From Lachnospiraceae bacterium (GTDB lineage Bacteria; Bacillota_A; Clostridia; Lachnospirales; Lachnospiraceae), in the NCBI GenBank assembly GCA_017522685.1, contig JAFWYN010000018.1, positions 1 through 64,000 on the forward strand: a stretch of 64,000 nucleotides of DNA, written 5' to 3'. Below are positions 59,904-64,000 of the stretch, one piece after another. The first letter of the stretch is position 1, and every line of letters begins with the position of its first letter. The notes beneath the pieces are model-generated. The model ran no database searches. It was not told where the DNA came from and saw nothing but the letters and a program-made list of their open reading frames with translations. The position numbers and the translations under genes were made by a program.

Positions 59904-62129
59904 TTACTTAATCAATTCTTCAAACTTCTCTAAGGGTAAAGGCATGGAGAAATAGTAGCCCTGGATTTCATCACATTCCAGATCCTGCAAGAACTCCACC
60001 TGATTCTTGTATTCTACACCTTCTGCAGTGATACGCATTCCCATGCTCTTTGCCAGCTTAATGGTATAACCCAAAAGCTTTTCACCATTGCTGTCACCGA
60101 TAAAATCAACCAATCCCTTATCCAGCTTTAAGGTATCAAAATGCATCATGTTCAAGGTAGACAAAGCGGAATAACCGTTACCAAAATCATCCAAATGGAT
60201 GGGGAATCCTATTTCTTGGAAACGCTCAACCAGTTTTCTGATTTGGGAATTATCCACCGTAGCACTTTCTGTAATCTCTAACGGCACCAAGCCCGGCTGA
60301 ATATCGCATTCTTTCAATATCTTCTTATAACGATCTATAATATCATCATAATACAGGCTGGCACGTGAAATATTCACGGAAATAGGGAATATATGCTTTC
60401 CTTCCTTTTCCCACTTCTTCTGTTGCATACAAACAGTCTTGAACACATGCTCATCCAATGTAGCAATCAAACCGTTTCGTTCAAACAGAGGAATAAAGTC
60501 TAATGGCTGACGCATGGTACCATCTTCCTTACGCCAACGTACCAGTGCTTCCGCACCTACTACCGTTTGGTCGTTACTCTTATATTTGGGCTGATACCAC
60601 ATCTCAAATTCGCCATTTGCAATAGCACCTTCAAACTGATCCACCAACTTTTTCTCTGCTACCAGCTTATCATAATCTGAACGCTCGTAAAATGCATAAT
60701 TTTGCTTACGCTTTCCTCTTACCAGATGCTTCGCCTGATTTGCATATCCGAAACAGGTTTCTGCATCCTCGGCCTTCTGCAATTCATAAATACCGAAATA
60801 GGGCCAAATACTGATTACTCCGATATTTCCCGCAATTCCACCGATTTTCGCCGATAATTGCTGAATTCTTTCCGTAAATTCAGTCCTTGAGGATTCATTC
60901 AGGAACAACACATAATGGTCCGCATTCATACGGGCTGCCAGTTCACCTTCGCCCAGTTGTTCTTCAATGGCTTGCCATACCTTACGTAAGGTCTCATCTC
61001 CCTTTTTGATACCGCATATGGTATTTACCAGCTTAAAGTCATTCAAATCCATGGAAATAAAGTAACCTTTATCCGGTTTTAATTCCTCATATTTCTCTAT
61101 AAAGCAGGCATAATTATCGCCTTCTGTCACGGAATCCACATATGCCAGTGTGCGTAAGGTCTTCTCATCACTACCGCAAGTATATACGTAGTATGCAATG
61201 GCAAAAATTACAATGAGTCCGGCCACCATCAACAGCTTATCATACAAATCCAGCACCTCATCTATTCTGTCTTCCAGAATTTGAGAAGTGACTATCGTAC
61301 ACAAGTACCAGCCCTGCTGTACATTTTCAATGTTCAACGGTGCATAATGTATGTAACGCTTTCCTTCCGCTTCTGCAAAGCCATGCCCTGTAGCAGAACT
61401 TTCCATAGCAGCTTTCAAAGTATCCACCATCTCAGCATTTTTATCCGAAAAACTCAGCATGGAATCAAAAATATTGGTGGTTCCATACATAGGCGACTGC
61501 TCCGAATCAGTCACCACCGTACCATCTTTTTGAATAATATAACTATAGCCCAGACCTTCAAAAGGCTCCACGTTAATCAATTTACGGAACTCTTCCGTAC
61601 GAACGGTTGCAAATAAAACAGCCATAACCTGATTCTTACGGTCGTAAATGGGTATGGAAAGAACATTAATCTGTTCCTTCACTCCTATGGTATCCTCTAT
61701 GGCACCGGTAATATTGGAGATACCCTTACTACCCAACACCAGAACATCGTGACCTGTAATGCTCTCATAATATCCATCCGTACAAAAAGCTTCTCCGTCA
61801 AGTGCTACCACGCCCATGCGTTTAAAATGGTAAATCTCTGCAAAAGGACGCAAAAAATCAACGACCGCTTCCAACTCTTCCTTAGTTTCCAGCTTTGGAT
61901 ACAGATTTTCTACTTCCTTACCCACACTGGCCAGAATCGTCTGCATCTCTGCCAGTTCTTTTTCTATCACTACCTTGTTTTGATAGGATACATCATCCAT
62001 ACTGTTCAGCAACTGTTCCTCAATATTCTGAACCATAATATGTCTGTGTACCAATATAACCGATAACGTGATAATAAATACAAATATTAATATCACGATT
62101 CTTCTTAACAGTATCGATTGTCTTTTCAT
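59904..62129 (-). CDS. dCACHE-GGDEF(degenerate)-EAL signalling protein
   Basis: 741 residues. Signal anchor at 8-28, an external ligand-binding dCACHE-type domain (about 35-285; FKRMGVVALDG, YYESITGHDVLVLG, GYSYIIQKDGTVV), and a second membrane helix (about 298-315). The GGDEF domain (330-480) reads AARMNADHYVLFL instead of GGDEF, so it is unlikely to make c-di-GMP. The EAL domain (500-735) keeps the catalytic set: AEALVRW, PLEITES, LDDFGNGYSAL, KLDKGLV, AEGVE, and QGYYFSMP, so it should hydrolyse c-di-GMP. Confidence 0.92.
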   Translation of the reverse strand: MKRQSILLRRIVILIFVFIITLSVILVHRHIMVQNIEEQLLNSMDDVSYQNKVVIEKELAEMQTILASVGKEVENLYPKLETKEELEAVVDFLRPFAEIYHFKRMGVVALDGEAFCTDGYYESITGHDVLVLGSKGISNITGAIEDTIGVKEQINVLSIPIYDRKNQVMAVLFATVRTEEFRKLINVEPFEGLGYSYIIQKDGTVVTDSEQSPMYGTTNIFDSMLSFSDKNAEMVDTLKAAMESSATGHGFAEAEGKRYIHYAPLNIENVQQGWYLCTIVTSQILEDRIDEVLDLYDKLLMVAGLIVIFAIAYYVYTCGSDEKTLRTLAYVDSVTEGDNYACFIEKYEELKPDKGYFISMDLNDFKLVNTICGIKKGDETLRKVWQAIEEQLGEGELAARMNADHYVLFLNESSRTEFTERIQQLSAKIGGIAGNIGVISIWPYFGIYELQKAEDAETCFGYANQAKHLVRGKRKQNYAFYERSDYDKLVAEKKLVDQFEGAIANGEFEMWYQPKYKSNDQTVVGAEALVRWRKEDGTMRQPLDFIPLFERNGLIATLDEHVFKTVCMQQKKWEKEGKHIFPISVNISRASLYYDDIIDRYKKILKECDIQPGLVPLEITESATVDNSQIRKLVERFQEIGFPIHLDDFGNGYSALSTLNMMHFDTLKLDKGLVDFIGDSNGEKLLGYTIKLAKSMGMRITAEGVEYKNQVEFLQDLECDEIQGYYFSMPLPLEKFEELIK

Positions 62130-62180
62130 TTGTGCCCTCCTTTCCCTCCATGGATAAAAGCACTGCTAACCACCAATAAA

Positions 62181-63269
62181 TCACTCTTTTCGGGTATATG
62201 TCACATATGTGTAAGGGATTTCTCCGTCCACATAACACTCTACTTCTCTTAGGAAATCCTTTTCTTCAAATTCCGGGAAAAAAGTATCCCCCTCTATTTC
62301 GGCATCTATCTCCGTGATAAACATTTTATCCACAATATCTATCGCCTCTCTATATAAGCCGGCACCACCGGAAATATATACATTCTTATTTTTATCGGCA
62401 ATCTCCAGTGCTTCCTTTAATGAACCCACTGTAGTACAATTTTCTGCCTCAAACTTCTTGGTATTGGATACCACAATGGTGTATCGATTGGGTAAAGGTC
62501 TGCCGATTTCTTCATAGGAACGTCTTCCCATAATCACTACATTACCCGTGGTAAGCTCACGGAAACGCTTCTGTTCTCCCTTGATACGCCATGGAATCTG
62601 CCCATCCTTCCCAATGGCTCTATTCTTGCTATATGCTACAATTAAACCTACCATTTGCTTCTTTTGTTCTCCTTTCGGGGATACCATATTACAATTCGTG
62701 GTATCAAAACAAATACACTTATTACGTATATCAAATTTCTCAAAATACTGATTTTCCTTGGGAATCCATTCTGAAACAAATCGTTCCATCTGCTCCGGCG
62801 TATTTCTTTCACGCAAACGTTTCCCCTGTTCATGTAGTGCCACTGAAAGAAACAACAGAATATGGGCATACTCATCAAAATACGGATGCAGTGAATAGCT
62901 TCCCTCTATAATGTTAATCATTGCCGGATTCACATCCACCTGACGGGAAATGCACTGCTTCTTGCAGTCATACACTCCATAGGAAAATGCTTCCTTACGG
63001 TTTAAATTGGCTATTACTTCCTTGGCAAAGCGCTCATAATCCACATTGCCGCCTACCTCTGCCAATCGCTCCGAAGTCCTCTGACCGGGCTGTAAAAAGA
63101 AGTCATCCATATGAAACAGATTGCCTCCCAGACGTTCATGCAACATCTGCGCCACTGTACTCTTCCCTGCACCGCACATACCGTCAATCGCGATTGTCAC
63201 CGGCTCATCAGCATGCTCTTTTTGATAATCCGATATTAAGTTTATCATATTCCGAATCAAATCAAACAT
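62181..63269 (-). CDS. Fusion of uridine kinase-like NTPase and dihydrofolate reductase
   Basis: 362 residues from the ATG at 63269 (GAGGTGTGG upstream). N-terminal P-loop kinase at 1-195: Walker A GMCGAGKS at 30-37, HMDDFFLQPGQR (the Walker B-like DD of uridine kinase-like enzymes), and the IIEGSYSLHPYF motif. From about 204 a dihydrofolate reductase domain: MVGLIVAYSKNRAIGKDGQIPW, then GE where the catalytic Asp/Glu lies, VVIMGRRSYEEIGRPL, VVSNTK, YISGGAGLYREAI, and TEIDAEIEGDTFFPEF. I know of no characterised enzyme with this pairing; it may link nucleoside salvage and folate. No thymidylate synthase is nearby. Confidence 0.9.
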   Translation of the reverse strand: MFDLIRNMINLISDYQKEHADEPVTIAIDGMCGAGKSTVAQMLHERLGGNLFHMDDFFLQPGQRTSERLAEVGGNVDYERFAKEVIANLNRKEAFSYGVYDCKKQCISRQVDVNPAMINIIEGSYSLHPYFDEYAHILLFLSVALHEQGKRLRERNTPEQMERFVSEWIPKENQYFEKFDIRNKCICFDTTNCNMVSPKGEQKKQMVGLIVAYSKNRAIGKDGQIPWRIKGEQKRFRELTTGNVVIMGRRSYEEIGRPLPNRYTIVVSNTKKFEAENCTTVGSLKEALEIADKNKNVYISGGAGLYREAIDIVDKMFITEIDAEIEGDTFFPEFEEKDFLREVECYVDGEIPYTYVTYTRKE

Positions 63270-63319
63270 ACCACACCTCAAAATAGACTCCTACTTATTT
63301 ATCATATCACACTACTATA

Positions 63320-63351
63320 AAAAAAGAAACCCGTACTTTAGTACGAGTTTC
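63320..63351 (-). terminator. Terminator of the symporter gene
   Basis: GAAACCCGTAC (63326-63336) pairs with GTACGAGTTTC (63341-63351) with one mismatch around TTTA. On the minus strand seven T follow it. Confidence 0.85.
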
Positions 63352-63366
63352 CCAAAAATGTATATA

Positions 63367-64000
63367 TTATTTTTCTTTATGCTTATTTGCTGCAAAGAAA
63401 ATCTTGGTTTCTTTGGCAACCACTCCACTCAATACAAATAATGCAATCATATTGGGGATAGCCATCATACCATTGAAAATATCTGCTAAGGTCCAAACAG
63501 CTGAAACTGTCATATAAGGACCAATGAATACTGCCAAAATGTACAACCATCTGTATACATTCACTGCTTTCATCTTACCGCCGGTCAGATATTCCAGACA
63601 TCTCTCAGAATAATAATCCCAACCTAAAATAGTAGTAAATGCAAAGAATACTAAACATAGCATTAACAGGAATGAAGATACTTCCGGAGGAATGGGTAAT
63701 CCATTTTCAAATGCATAGGTGGTAATACCAACGCCTTCCAAATCTTTCACCTGCCAAGCACCGGTAATCACAATCGCCAAACCGGTCATGGTACATACGA
63801 TAATGGTATCGATAAAGGTACCTGTCATGGATACCAAGCCCTGACGTACCGGCTCCTTGGTCTGTGCCGCCGCTGCTGCAATAGGTGCAGAACCAAGACC
63901 TGCCTCATTAGAAAAGATACCTCTTGCCACACCCTTCTGCATTGCTACTATCATAGAACCAACCACACCACCGGTTACTGCCTGAGGATTAAACGCTCCC
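63367..64000 (-). CDS. Alanine/glycine:sodium symporter, AGCS family (5' end outside window)
   Basis: C-terminal 210 residues of a sodium:amino acid symporter; the frame stays open to the window's edge (GAFNPQAVTGG precedes the visible internal start), so the N-terminus is missing. Family marks: QKGVARGIFSNEAGLGSAPIAAAAAQT, MTGTFIDTIIVCTMTGLAIV and TTILGWDYYSERCLEYL. About five membrane helices visible. It would use a Na+ gradient of the kind the decarboxylase operon could build. A terminator follows. Confidence 0.93.
   Translation of the reverse strand, partial: GAFNPQAVTGGVVGSMIVAMQKGVARGIFSNEAGLGSAPIAAAAAQTKEPVRQGLVSMTGTFIDTIIVCTMTGLAIVITGAWQVKDLEGVGITTYAFENGLPIPPEVSSFLLMLCLVFFAFTTILGWDYYSERCLEYLTGGKMKAVNVYRWLYILAVFIGPYMTVSAVWTLADIFNGMMAIPNMIALFVLSGVVAKETKIFFAANKHKEK

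Overview
The window reads as chromosomal DNA of an anaerobic, low-to-mid GC Gram-positive bacterium of the class Clostridia, most likely family Lachnospiraceae. The reasons are a complete RnfCDGEAB complex, a sodium-pumping biotin decarboxylase operon, separate but overlapping ispH and rpsA after cmk, dimeric-type glycyl-tRNA synthetase in an era-yqzL-recO-glyS block, a giant two-domain acyl-CoA dehydratase activase, many DacF-type carboxypeptidases, purine-rich Shine-Dalgarno sites before nearly every gene, and TTGACA/TATAAT promoters. I see no tRNA or rRNA gene, CRISPR array, transposase, prophage or plasmid gene. Most genes from 1 to 50 kb are on the minus strand.

Layout. 1-1.6 kb: 3' -truncated gene for a secreted repeat protein. 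2-5 kb: orphan OmpR-type response regulator, a coiled-coil membrane protein and threonine synthase. 5.1-6.7 kb: SleB-like hydrolase and a free-standing AP2 protein. 6.7-12.8 kb: rnfCDGEAB followed by a GH25 lysozyme. 12.9-14.9 kb: YprB-type exonuclease and a lone CheR. 14.9-20.2 kb: cmk, ispH, rpsA, a FakA-like fragment, a BaiN-type flavoprotein and an RpiR regulator. 20.6-25.9 kb: five-gene operon for a carboxyltransferase/sodium-pump complex. 26.1-31.7 kb: scpAB, a phosphoesterase, two D-Ala-D-Ala carboxypeptidases and a CmpB-family membrane protein. 31.8-41.2 kb: rpsU, alaS, an HscC-type Hsp70 with a J-domain/TPR protein, glyS. 41.2-49.8 kb: lipoproteins, recO, yqzL, era, an M16C protease, a reduced sigma-like protein and a rhomboid-like protein. 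50-54.3 kb: the giant activase. 54.7-60 kb: two XRE regulators, a membrane protein, metY, MarR and DegV. 59.9-64 kb: a GGDEF-EAL protein, a kinase-DHFR fusion and a truncated alanine/sodium symporter.

How genes work together. The Rnf complex makes an ion gradient from ferredoxin oxidation; the decarboxylase operon exchanges carboxyl groups and pumps Na+; the AGCS symporter would use the Na+ gradient. ScpAB, Era, RecO, RpsA, RpsU, AlaS, GlyS and Cmk form a housekeeping core, while SleB, GH25 and two DacF-like enzymes handle the wall.

The most unusual non-coding signal is a 64-bp-period array of four 40-bp hairpins between convergent genes at 54436-54667. Other structure includes REP-like palindromes at 1.7 and 20.3 kb, a threonine synthase leader with two identical terminator-like hairpins, a leader hairpin that pairs with the Shine-Dalgarno of a DacF gene, and regularly spaced operators over an XRE promoter.
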